Shown here in pieces: positions 48,735-57,075 of a DNA stretch of 64,000 nucleotides. The position numbers and the translations under genes were made by a program. The notes beneath the pieces were generated by a model. That model saw only the letters and a program-made list of their open reading frames with translations, searched no databases and was not told the DNA's origin. Source of the DNA: Bifidobacteriaceae bacterium (GTDB taxonomy: Bacteria > Actinomycetota > Actinomycetes > Actinomycetales > WQXJ01); contig JAIRYJ010000012.1 of NCBI GenBank assembly GCA_031267825.1, positions 46,741 through 110,740 on the forward strand, written 5' to 3'. How positions within the stretch are numbered: position 1 is the first letter of the stretch; each line of letters starts with the position of its first letter.

Positions 48735-49394
48735 TTAGCTGGGTAAACCCGCCAAGATTTGGGCCGCCGCCGATAGTCCAAGCCGACTGGCGCCCGCCTC
48801 GATCATCGCCAGGGCCTGTTCGGTAGTGCGGATTCCGCCAGAGGCTTTGACACCAATGTTCGGTCCGACGCTCGCGGCCATCAACCTGACCGCCTCAGCG
48901 GTGGCGCCGCCAGCCGGATGAAAACCAGTCGATGTTTTCACGAAGTCCGCCCCGGCGGACGCCGCCGCCCGGCAGGCCGCGACAATTTGAGCTTCATTCA
49001 GGGCGGCCGACTCAAGGATTACTTTAAGCGGTCCCGGGCGGGGAAAAGCCGCCCGGACAGCCATGATGTCCTGTTCAACAAGGTCCCACTGGCCTTCCAT
49101 CGCCCAACGCAAGTTGATCACCATATCTAGTTCATCGGCTCCATCCGCCCGGGCGCGAGCCGCCTCGGCCGCTTTCACCTCCGGGTAGTGAGCTCCTGAT
49201 GGGAAGCCACAGACCACGGCCAGGCGCAAGCCGCCCTTCGTTACCGGGATCAATGACGGGGACAGGCAGACCGCCCAAACTCCTAGAGCCGCACCCTCCT
49301 TGATCAGGGCCGAAGCCTCGGCGCTGGTGGCCTCCGGCCTGAGCAGCGTGTAGTCGATCATTTGGGCCAGACCGGCCCTGGTTAGCGGTTGCAT
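48735..49394 (-). CDS. deoC: Deoxyribose-phosphate aldolase
   Basis: This 219-residue class I aldolase cleaves 2-deoxyribose-5-phosphate to glyceraldehyde-3-phosphate and acetaldehyde. The Schiff-base Lys is in FVKTSTGFHPAGG near 150, and the second conserved Lys in GVKASGGIRT near 179. The substrate region DYTLLRPEAT is at the N-terminus. Length is normal for the family. The ATG has AGGGAGG three bases upstream. It follows deoA by about 100 bases and precedes the phospho-sugar mutase by 37, consistent with one catabolic pathway for deoxynucleosides. Confidence 0.97.
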   Translation of the reverse strand: MQPLTRAGLAQMIDYTLLRPEATSAEASALIKEGAALGVWAVCLSPSLIPVTKGGLRLAVVCGFPSGAHYPEVKAAEAARARADGADELDMVINLRWAMEGQWDLVEQDIMAVRAAFPRPGPLKVILESAALNEAQIVAACRAAASAGADFVKTSTGFHPAGGATAEAVRLMAASVGPNIGVKASGGIRTTEQALAMIEAGASRLGLSAAAQILAGLPS

Positions 49395-49495
49395 ATGCCT
49401 CCCTGGTAGTGCCTAAAACCAGCCTAACGAGCTTCGACCGCCCAGTTCACCGGGAAGGGCCATCCCCACTGGGTCGAGTTCCCGACCACCCAGCG

Positions 49496-50857
49496 CTAGT
49501 TCAACCCGGCCGCGGTGATACGCCGCAACACAATCGGTCGGCCGCTAACCAACCCACCTGGCAGGCGACCCGGCGGAGACGGAACAACCGGACGGGCGGC
49601 ATCGTCCAAGCAAACCGGCGAAACCACCACAGCATCACCCGCTAAAGCCGCCAAAGCCCGCCCAAACCGGTCTGGCGTATCAGTCCACAAAGTAGCCAAA
49701 ACCTGCCCAGCGGCCACCTCATCACCCAACTGGACAGCCAACTCAATGCCGGCACCAGGCCGCACCGGATCCTCCTTGCGGGCCCGGCCCGCGCCCAGAC
49801 GCCAAGCCGCCACACCAAAAGCCAAGGCGTCCAGCCGAGTCACAACGCCAGACTCGGGCGAACGCAACACCTCATGATGGCGGGCGGTCGGCAAAGCAGC
49901 CAACGGATCGCCGCCTTGCGCCCGGATCATCGCCCGCCAAGTGTCCATCGCCTGGCCGGAGGCTAAAACGGCCGCCGGATCGGCCTGGCTCAACCCGCCA
50001 GCCGCCAACATCTCGCCCGCCAAGGCGAGGGTCAACTCAATCACATCTGGTGGGCCGCCGCCGGCCAGAACCTCGACCGCCTCACGCACCTCCAAAGCAT
50101 TGCCGATGGTCCGGCCGAGAGGCGTCGACATGTCAGTCACCAACGCGCTGACAGTGACACCGGCATCAGTTCCAAGTTGAACCATCGCCTCAGCCAGCGC
50201 CACAGCCTGGGTTTGGTCCGTCATGAACGCACCAGAACCACACTTGACATCAAGGACCAAGCTGGCCGCACCGGCCGCGATCTTCTTCGACATGATTGAA
50301 CTAGCGATCAGCGGGATCGATTGGACCGTGCCCGTGACATCACGCAAGGCGTAGAGCTTCCGGTCAGCTGGGGCCAAGCCCGGCCCGGCAGCACAGACCA
50401 CCGCACCGACCTCAGTTAGCTGACTGACCATCCGTTCAACTGTCAGATTAGCCTGCCAGCCTGGAATCGACTCAAGCTTGTCCAGCGTTCCGCCAGTGTG
50501 ACCCAGTCCGCGGCCCGAAAGCTGCGGCACCGCTAAACCGAAGGAAGCCACCAGTGGCACCAAGGGCAAAGTGATTTTGTCTCCCACCCCACCAGTCGAA
50601 TGCTTGTCCACAGTACGCCGGGTCAGTCCGCTCCAATCCATCCGTTCACCAGTCCGGATCATCGCAGCGGTCCAATGGGCCAGCTCCGCCCGGTCCATGC
50701 CGTTCAGCACAATAGCCATGGCCAGGGCGCTCATCTGCTCTTCCGCCACCAGGCCGCGAGTGTAGGCGTCTATCACCCAGTCGATCTGATCTGAGCTGAG
50801 CTCGCGCCGGTCGCGTTTAGCGATGATGACATCGACCGCGTCGAAAGGTTCTGTCAT
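49496..50857 (-). CDS. deoA: Thymidine phosphorylase (pyrimidine-nucleoside phosphorylase)
   Basis: This 453-residue enzyme cleaves thymidine or deoxyuridine with phosphate to the base and deoxyribose-1-phosphate. It shows the family signature GRGLGHTGGTLDKLESIPG near 113-131, the phosphate-binding KHSTGGVGDK near 83-92, and KKIAAGAASLVLDVKCGSGAFM near 188-209. The C-terminal alpha/beta domain (about 345-440) is present. The start overlaps the cytidine deaminase stop (ATGA). One copy of the recurrent CGGCATCGTCC motif is in its 3' part (49597-49607). Confidence 0.96.
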   Translation of the reverse strand: MTEPFDAVDVIIAKRDRRELSSDQIDWVIDAYTRGLVAEEQMSALAMAIVLNGMDRAELAHWTAAMIRTGERMDWSGLTRRTVDKHSTGGVGDKITLPLVPLVASFGLAVPQLSGRGLGHTGGTLDKLESIPGWQANLTVERMVSQLTEVGAVVCAAGPGLAPADRKLYALRDVTGTVQSIPLIASSIMSKKIAAGAASLVLDVKCGSGAFMTDQTQAVALAEAMVQLGTDAGVTVSALVTDMSTPLGRTIGNALEVREAVEVLAGGGPPDVIELTLALAGEMLAAGGLSQADPAAVLASGQAMDTWRAMIRAQGGDPLAALPTARHHEVLRSPESGVVTRLDALAFGVAAWRLGAGRARKEDPVRPGAGIELAVQLGDEVAAGQVLATLWTDTPDRFGRALAALAGDAVVVSPVCLDDAARPVVPSPPGRLPGGLVSGRPIVLRRITAAGLN

Positions 50858-51390
50858 GGCCGCTCCAGTGCTTTCAAATCGTCCGCGCCGAAGGCCTGCG
50901 GCAGCAGATCAGCCAGGCGGCGTTCCCCTAGTGGTGTCAAAATGATCAGGTCAGGGCCGCCATGTTCGCAGAGCAACTGGCGGCAACGGCCGCACGGCAT
51001 GACAACATCCGGTGGCACCTCGGGACCGCCTGATGCTGGTTCGGCGGAGGGTTCGACCGGACCGACCAGTTGGTGGGGCTCGCCAACCTGACCTGGCCAG
51101 GCCATCGCGACGCAAACAAACCGCGTCAGACGTCCCCCACCAGACAAATGCAGGGCGCTGATCAGCGAACACTCCGCGCACAAGGTCAAACCATAAGAAG
51201 CGTTCTCAACATTGCAGCCAACCACCAGCCTGGATGATCCACCCGAGCTGGCAACGGCAGCCGCGCCGACAGCATAGTCCGAATAAGGCGCATAAGCCCG
51301 GCGCGCTGCCTGGCGGGCCTGTTCTAACAGATGAGACCAAGTCTGAGCGGCCGCACCAGCCGCCTGAGGGTCGCCATTGGGATACGTCAT
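50854..51390 (-). CDS. cdd: Cytidine deaminase
   Basis: This 178-residue zinc deaminase converts cytidine and deoxycytidine to uridine and deoxyuridine. Substrate residues are in VVGCNVENASYG, the zinc and catalytic residues in CAEC, and the second zinc motif in MPCGRCRQ. It is longer than the usual ~130 residues because of an insert of about 30 residues (about 100-128, Pro/Glu/Ser-rich) before the PCGRCRQ motif. It overlaps both neighbours (permease upstream, deoA downstream), so it is part of the nucleoside uptake operon. Confidence 0.96.
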   Translation of the reverse strand: MTYPNGDPQAAGAAAQTWSHLLEQARQAARRAYAPYSDYAVGAAAVASSGGSSRLVVGCNVENASYGLTLCAECSLISALHLSGGGRLTRFVCVAMAWPGQVGEPHQLVGPVEPSAEPASGGPEVPPDVVMPCGRCRQLLCEHGGPDLIILTPLGERRLADLLPQAFGADDLKALERP

Positions 51391-52703
51391 GAGCGGTAGA
51401 AAGTTCCCTCCGCGGCTGGCGCCCTGACCCGCCCAACCAGACCGGCCACCGCCAAAATGGTCAACAAGTAAGGAATCATCAGCAGAATATTGGACGGGAT
51501 CGGCGTATTCATTGTGCCCATCATCTGGGCCAATTCCCCGGCGAAGCCGAACAGCAAGGCCGCCGCCACAGCACCCTTAGGGTTCCAGCGGCCCAAGATC
51601 ATGGCCGCCAAAGCGATGAACCCCTTGCCGGCCGACATTTCCTTGTTGAAAGCCAAACCCATCTCAATAGTGAAAAACGCACCACCCAGACCAGCTATCG
51701 CGCCACCCAGGATGGTGTTCCTGATACGTGTCCGATTAACCTGGATGCCGACCGTGTCGGCCGCCTCCGGGTGTTCACCGCAAGCCCGCATCCGAAGACC
51801 CCAACGTGACCGGAAAAGCATCACCTGCAGGCCGACCACCAGTGCGTACATCAAATAGACCAGTAATGACTGACGGAACAAAACAGGGCCAATCACCGGA
51901 ATGTCACCCAAGATCGGGATTGGCAGCTTAGGTAACTGGGTGGCTCGGTTAAGCCCGGCGTTGGACTTCAAAACTGTTGAGAACAGATAACTGGTCAGAC
52001 CCGTCACCAGAACGTTCAGAACCACGCCAACAATGATGTGATCAACCCAGTATCTGACCGCGAAAACCGCTAAAAGGGCTCCCACTAGCATTCCGGCCAG
52101 CGGCGCCGCGATCAGGCCAACATAGGCTGAACCGGCCGCCGAAGCGGCCACCGCGCCAAGGAAAGCACCAGCCAGCAATTCGCCTTCAATCGCCACATTG
52201 ATGACACCGACCCGTTCGCAAACCAAACCCGTCATGGCACCGAAGACCAACGGGATGGACAACGACAAAGACGCCGCCAGCAACGCCGGAATGGTCCAAG
52301 TCGAAGTCTTGCCCGCGATCACCCAGACCATGAAAGACAAAATCCAAGCCAAACCGAAAACTGATGGCAGCCAGAGCCCAAGTTTGTGCCGCTGTGCGGC
52401 CGACTGGAAAGCCAGCAAAGTCAGACCAGCCATGATGATGGCTAAGACAGTCGCCGCCGGGCGGGTCGGCACAGCGAAATCAGGCAACTGGAAGAAATCG
52501 GTCTCAGAAGCCAGCGAGAACCTGGTGGTCAATCCCGCGTCCGATCCGAAAACGAAAGCCACCACCGCTAACAGAGTCAGCCCAGCGAAGGCGACCGGCA
52601 CCTTCAAGGCAAGTGGCCGGCGCACAATGGGCGGCCCAGGGATAACTGGGCCGAACTGGTCGGCCGGGGCGGGTTGAAGCAGGCCGCTACCGGTTTGGGT
52701 CAC
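51387..52703 (-). CDS. Nucleoside ABC transporter permease (second subunit)
   Basis: This 438-residue polytopic membrane protein of the BPD_transp_2 family has about ten hydrophobic helices and the family motif IEGELLAGAFLGAVAASAAGS near 170-190. The segment MRACGEHPEAADTVGIQVNRTR near 307-328 contains the conserved EPxAAxxxGI coupling region. It is the partner of the permease at 52700-54127 in a BmpA-type nucleoside importer. The N-terminal ~25 residues are a Pro-rich cytoplasmic extension. The GTG start overlaps the upstream permease (GTGA). Confidence 0.93.
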   Translation of the reverse strand: MTQTGSGLLQPAPADQFGPVIPGPPIVRRPLALKVPVAFAGLTLLAVVAFVFGSDAGLTTRFSLASETDFFQLPDFAVPTRPAATVLAIIMAGLTLLAFQSAAQRHKLGLWLPSVFGLAWILSFMVWVIAGKTSTWTIPALLAASLSLSIPLVFGAMTGLVCERVGVINVAIEGELLAGAFLGAVAASAAGSAYVGLIAAPLAGMLVGALLAVFAVRYWVDHIIVGVVLNVLVTGLTSYLFSTVLKSNAGLNRATQLPKLPIPILGDIPVIGPVLFRQSLLVYLMYALVVGLQVMLFRSRWGLRMRACGEHPEAADTVGIQVNRTRIRNTILGGAIAGLGGAFFTIEMGLAFNKEMSAGKGFIALAAMILGRWNPKGAVAAALLFGFAGELAQMMGTMNTPIPSNILLMIPYLLTILAVAGLVGRVRAPAAEGTFYRS

Positions 52704-54127
52704 CGTCCCACCTCCTTCAGCTGAGCTTGACGAGCGGCTCTGGCGGTTACTTTCAAGCGCCGCACAGCCTCCGGATCAGGAGTCCGGAATATCGCTCTGA
52801 CCAGGGGTGGCGCGGCTATGAAAAGCACAATCACAGACTGTAGGACCAGCACCACATCAACCGAATTGGTGACCGACTGCATGGCATAAGAGCCAGCTCT
52901 CAAACCACCGAAAAGCAACCCAGCCAGCACCGTGCCAAGCGGCCTGGACCGGCCGAGCAGCGCCACAGTGATGGCATCAAAACCAAACGAACCAGCTATC
53001 CCCGAAGTCAGGACACGTTCGGTGCCCTGAATCTGAGCTGAACCCGCCAGACCCGCCAGACCACCAGCGATCATCATGACCCAGACGTAGCAGCGGTCAG
53101 TGTTGATCCCAGCGGTGCGGGCAGCATCCGGGTTCATCCCAATGGCACGGAACTTCAAACCTAAGGTCGACTTCTCCATCAGCCACCAAACACCGCCCGC
53201 CGCCACCAGTGCCAACACAAAGCCGAGATGGGTTTTGTAGTTTGGTCCCAAAATGAGTGGCAGTTGAGCGTTCGGATCAATCGCCGGGGTTTGAGGATTG
53301 TTATATCCCGGGCGTTGAAAAGCATCCAAAGTTAGCAAATAGCCCAACCCGTAAACAGCCACCCAGTTCAACATGATGGTGACAATAACTTCATTCGCGC
53401 CCGTTTTGGCTTTTAGGATACCGGGAATGAAACCCCACAAGGCACCGCCCAAGACAGCTCCGAACAGAGCCAGCAACAGATGTAATCCTGGAGGCAAGTG
53501 CAACGCGAAACCAGCCCAAGCCGCGAAAATTGATCCCAGAATAATCTGGCCCTGAGCGCCAATGTTGAACAGGCCGGCTCTGAAACCAACAGCTAACCCA
53601 AGACCAGCGAATATCAGAGGTGTTGAAGCGGTCAATGTTTGAGTTATCGGAAGTATTGCCCTGACTGGGGTATCGGCCCCAAAATTGAACACCGCACCCT
53701 GGAAAAGTGCCGCATAAGATCTTGACACGACATCCCAAATTGCGGCGAACAAGTCAGACGGGCGGGCGAAGAAGTAACCAGCCGCCTTTTGGACCTCGAC
53801 GTTCGAAGCGGCGATCAGAATCGCGCCAATGAGCAGTGCCAACAGAATTGACAAGATAGACAACAACCAAGATCCGGAGAGGATTTCCTTCAACGCGATG
53901 GTGAACCGTCCCGGCAGCGGTGGTTGGCTTGCCAGGCCGGACGCTGGTTCGGCTGGGGCGGAACCGGGCGGCGGTTCGGCTGGGGCGGAACCGGGGGGCG
54001 GTTCGACTGGGCCGGAACCGGGCGGCGGTTCGGCTGGGGCAGCACCTGAAGCCGGGCTAGCTGAGGATCGATTGGCCGACCCTTCGGGCGGCTCATCCTT
54101 AGGTGTCAAAGGGTTGCTGCTGGTCAC
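52700..54127 (-). CDS. Nucleoside ABC transporter permease (first subunit)
   Basis: This 475-residue BPD_transp_2 permease starts with a ~75-residue Pro/Glu/Ser-rich cytoplasmic extension made of repeated EPPPGSAPA units, followed by about ten helices. The coupling-loop region reads FRAIGMNPDAARTAGINTDR near 335-354. The family is related to the YufP/NupP and YufQ/NupQ nucleoside permeases. The GTG start overlaps the ATPase gene (GTGA). The N-terminal repeat tract is not part of the conserved fold and is unusual for this family. Confidence 0.92.
   Translation of the reverse strand: MTSSNPLTPKDEPPEGSANRSSASPASGAAPAEPPPGSGPVEPPPGSAPAEPPPGSAPAEPASGLASQPPLPGRFTIALKEILSGSWLLSILSILLALLIGAILIAASNVEVQKAAGYFFARPSDLFAAIWDVVSRSYAALFQGAVFNFGADTPVRAILPITQTLTASTPLIFAGLGLAVGFRAGLFNIGAQGQIILGSIFAAWAGFALHLPPGLHLLLALFGAVLGGALWGFIPGILKAKTGANEVIVTIMLNWVAVYGLGYLLTLDAFQRPGYNNPQTPAIDPNAQLPLILGPNYKTHLGFVLALVAAGGVWWLMEKSTLGLKFRAIGMNPDAARTAGINTDRCYVWVMMIAGGLAGLAGSAQIQGTERVLTSGIAGSFGFDAITVALLGRSRPLGTVLAGLLFGGLRAGSYAMQSVTNSVDVVLVLQSVIVLFIAAPPLVRAIFRTPDPEAVRRLKVTARAARQAQLKEVGR
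53946..54046 (-). repeat. 27-bp tandem repeat encoding EPPPGSAPA units
   Basis: About 3.7 copies of a 27-bp unit, starting at 53946, 53973, 54000 and 54027, encode nine-residue units Glu-Pro-Pro-Pro-Gly-Ser-Ala/Gly-Pro-Ala/Val in the N-terminal extension of the permease. Confidence 0.88.
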
Positions 54128-55692
54128 GCTAAATCTCCTTCGACGGAATCGTCCTGGTCTGGAAGCGCCGCCCCAACGGCCGCTAGGGCTTTACCCTGCT
54201 CAACCCCCGCCATCATCAGGCCCAGAGCGTCACGCGACGTGTCCCCCGGCACTATCCCAACCAGGCGGCCACGGTACATCACCGCGATGCGGTCCGCTAA
54301 TACGGTGATCTCATCGAGTTCAGTTGAAGCCAGCAACACGGGCACACCCTTAGCACGCTCCGCCAAAATCTCAGCGTGAACTGTCTCAATTGACCCGACA
54401 TCAAGGCCGCGAGTCGGGTTAGCCACCACCAAAAGCCGCAGCTCACGAGACAATTCACGGGCAACGATAACCTTCTGCGCGTTACCGCCGGACAGTGTTG
54501 AGATCGGGTCATTAGGTGATCCGACCCGCACATCAAAAGCTTTAATCTGGGCGTCAGCGTTCGAATTGATGGCTTTGTAATCAAGCGCCCCATAACGGCC
54601 GAAAGGCGGGTATTCGAACTGATCCAACACCAGGTTCTCTGAGATCGCCAGGCCTCCCACCATGCCATCACGGCCCCGATCCTCCGGGACATAACCGACC
54701 CCAGAATCGAGTATCTGACGGACAGTCCGCCCAGCCAGCGACTCGCCATTCAGTTCAATTAGACCGCTAGTTGGTTCACGCAAGCCGATCAACGTTTCAA
54801 CCAGCTCAGTCTGGCCGTTACCTTGAACCCCAGCGATCGCCAAGATTTCGCCCGCCCGCACATCAAAACTGATATCTTGCAGCAGCCCGCCGCCGGAGGC
54901 GGAAACCAGCGACAGGTTCCCCACTTTCAAGGCGACCTCACCAGGCCCAGCGGCCGGTTTAGGCGCCTGTAAACCGACTTGGCGGCCGACCATCATCGAG
55001 GCCATCTCAGTTTGTGAATCTGACGGGTTGGCTTGGCCCACCACCTTGCCTAAACGGATCACCGTAATGCGGTCCGCCACCGCCCGAACCTCACGTAATT
55101 TGTGTGTGATGAAAACAATTGATGTACCGCCCGCCGCCAGTTCGCGCATTATTGTTAGCAGCTCATCTGTCTCTTGCGGTGTTAGAACGGCTGTCGGTTC
55201 ATCTAGGATCAGGATTTTCGCGTCACGTGACAACGCCTTTATGATCTCAACACGCTGTTGCACCCCAACTGGTAAGTCTTCGACATAAGCGTCAGGGTCA
55301 ATATCAAACTTGAAACGCTCTGAAATCTCTGTCACTAGGCGGCGGGCTTGTTTAGCGTCAATTAGTCCGGCGGCCTTGACTGGCTCATTTCCTAGAACAA
55401 CATTCTCCGCCACGGTGAATACTGGAACCAGCATGAAATGTTGGTGCACCATACCAATTCCCGCCGCCATCGCATCACCCGGAGAAGTGAATTTGACCGC
55501 CTCACCGTCAAGAATAATCTGCCCTTCATCGGGTTGATAAAGGCCATAAAGAACATTCATTAGGGTTGATTTGCCGGCACCGTTTTCCCCCAGCAGCGCG
55601 TGTATTTCGCCAGGCTCAACAGTCAGGTTGATGCCACGGTTGGCCCAGAAATCGCCAAACCGCTTAGAGATTCCCCTCAATTCGAGCCGCAT
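54124..55692 (-). CDS. Nucleoside ABC transporter ATP-binding protein (duplicated ABC)
   Basis: This 522-residue protein contains two ABC domains. The first has Walker A GENGAGKST (about 36-44) and the D-loop region ILILDEPTAVLTPQE. The second has a degenerate Walker A GVQGNGQTE and the signature LSGGNAQKVIVARELSRE, as normal in sugar/nucleoside importers of the RbsA/NupO type. The ATG at 55692 is chosen because AAGGAG lies seven bases upstream; an in-frame ATG at 55734 has no Shine-Dalgarno. It couples to the two downstream permeases and follows bmpA after a gap of about 150 bases. Confidence 0.95.
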   Translation of the reverse strand: MRLELRGISKRFGDFWANRGINLTVEPGEIHALLGENGAGKSTLMNVLYGLYQPDEGQIILDGEAVKFTSPGDAMAAGIGMVHQHFMLVPVFTVAENVVLGNEPVKAAGLIDAKQARRLVTEISERFKFDIDPDAYVEDLPVGVQQRVEIIKALSRDAKILILDEPTAVLTPQETDELLTIMRELAAGGTSIVFITHKLREVRAVADRITVIRLGKVVGQANPSDSQTEMASMMVGRQVGLQAPKPAAGPGEVALKVGNLSLVSASGGGLLQDISFDVRAGEILAIAGVQGNGQTELVETLIGLREPTSGLIELNGESLAGRTVRQILDSGVGYVPEDRGRDGMVGGLAISENLVLDQFEYPPFGRYGALDYKAINSNADAQIKAFDVRVGSPNDPISTLSGGNAQKVIVARELSRELRLLVVANPTRGLDVGSIETVHAEILAERAKGVPVLLASTELDEITVLADRIAVMYRGRLVGIVPGDTSRDALGLMMAGVEQGKALAAVGAALPDQDDSVEGDLA

Positions 55693-55777
55693 GGACGCGC
55701 TCCTTAGGTTGATAGGTTTGGTGGCCTCACCCATGGTTAGGTTTGGTCAGATTCGAGTGATTTAGCGAGAAAGATCC

Positions 55778-55808
55778 CGGGTGTGAGCCGACTCGCGGCC
55801 CACACCCG
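55778..55808. terminator. Hairpin between bmpA and the ABC ATPase gene
   Basis: An 8-bp GC-rich inverted repeat (CGGGTGTG at 55778-55785 and CACACCCG at 55801-55808) is followed on the minus strand by GATCTTTCTC. It is 35 bases after the bmpA stop. It could be a partial terminator giving more lipoprotein than ATPase and permease. Confidence 0.5.
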
Positions 55809-55842
55809 TTCACAGTTTGAGACTTGGCTCACCGCCGCCAGA

Positions 55843-56928
55843 TCACGGAGCTGATGGTGAATCAACTTTCAGTTGCCCGCTAATGATCTGCTGTTTCAGA
55901 GCTTCAACTTCATCCTTGGTCTCTTGAGACAGTTTGGAGTCGAAGTCATGGAACGGCGCCAGCGCCACACCACCGTTGGCCAAAGTGCCAACATAGGCGT
56001 CAGATGAGAACCGGCTATCCATTGCGTCTTTAACAATTGACTCAACCGCTTCGCCCATCAGTTTCATCACTGAGGTCAGCATGACGTCACCAAATTCGGT
56101 GGTCTCATAGCCGTCAGCGTCAACCCAGATGATCGCCACATTGCCTTTGTCCTTGGCGGCGGCGACCGCTCCAGCACCGACCGGACCAGCCACTGGCATG
56201 ATCACGTCAGCCCCTTGAGAGATGATCGTTTCGCTGGTGACTTTGCCTTTGGCGACATCATCGAAATCACCTGAGAACAGACCACTTTGGGTGTTCTTAT
56301 CCCAGCCGATCAACTCGACATTCTTGCCTTTGTCCGCGTTGTACTTGGCGACACCATCAGCGAAACCGTCCATGAAGATGGTGACACTGGGGATCTGGAT
56401 GCCACCGAAGGTGCCAACCTTGCCAGTGGTTGAATAGGCCGCTGCCACATAGCCAGCCAAATAGCCGGCCTCTTGGGTGGCGTAGACGACCGGTTTGACA
56501 TTCGGTTGGATGATTTGGTTATCGTCCACAATGGCGTAGTTGATGTCCGGGTTGGCTGTGGCTGAGGCCTGAGTGGCCTCCATCAACATGAAGCCAACTG
56601 TCACGATCAGATTGCAACCAGAGTTGACTAGTTGATCAAGGTTCGGGCCAAAATCGTTGCCGTCCGTCGATTCAAGCGCCTGGGTCTTGATGGCCAGGTC
56701 CGATTCGGCCCGCTTGAGGCCCTCATAAGTTGACTGGTTGAAAGACTTGTCATCGAAGCCACCAGCGTCAGACACCATGCATGCCTGGAAATCGCTGGTG
56801 GCTGTTTCACCTGTAGCTGTGTTGCTAGGTCCGGCAGTGTCACCGGTGGTGGGTTCAGGTTGCCCACAACCAGCCAATACCAAGGCGGCGGTGGCGGCGA
56901 CTGCTACCACCGAGTAGATCTTCCTCAT
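55843..56928 (-). CDS. BmpA/PnrA-family nucleoside-binding lipoprotein
   Basis: This 361-residue substrate-binding protein has a lipoprotein signal peptide with lipobox LVLAGC (Cys 21) and a Thr/Gly/Ser-rich tether. The BMP domain shows MVSDAGGFDDKSFNQSTYEGL near 53-73 and a later GGIQIPSVTIFMDGFADGV. The DxxGxxDxSFN-type segment matches purine-nucleoside-binding PnrA/BmpA proteins. It is anchored outside the membrane and delivers nucleosides to the ABC transporter encoded downstream. It is the first gene of the uptake and salvage operon. Confidence 0.95.
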   Translation of the reverse strand: MRKIYSVVAVAATAALVLAGCGQPEPTTGDTAGPSNTATGETATSDFQACMVSDAGGFDDKSFNQSTYEGLKRAESDLAIKTQALESTDGNDFGPNLDQLVNSGCNLIVTVGFMLMEATQASATANPDINYAIVDDNQIIQPNVKPVVYATQEAGYLAGYVAAAYSTTGKVGTFGGIQIPSVTIFMDGFADGVAKYNADKGKNVELIGWDKNTQSGLFSGDFDDVAKGKVTSETIISQGADVIMPVAGPVGAGAVAAAKDKGNVAIIWVDADGYETTEFGDVMLTSVMKLMGEAVESIVKDAMDSRFSSDAYVGTLANGGVALAPFHDFDSKLSQETKDEVEALKQQIISGQLKVDSPSAP

Positions 56929-57075
56929 TGAGACTCCTCAATCCTTCATTCTCGAAGCCGTTATACCCGGCTTCAGGCCATCTTAGATGGCCCGAACCCT
57001 TAGCGGCGCACGGATCACCTTGGGGTAGCCATTACCTGACGGCCAAGGGACAGCCTCAGCCGCGCAAAGCCCGCA
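56929..57075. other. Intergenic region with two hairpins upstream of bmpA
   Basis: Two adjacent 7-bp hairpins are visible: GAAGCCG/CGGCTTC (56954-56974) and GGCCATC/GATGGCC (56976-56992). They lie between the stop of the PhzE-like gene and bmpA. They may end the upstream transcript or form the bmpA leader. I do not recognise a purine riboswitch. Confidence 0.5.
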
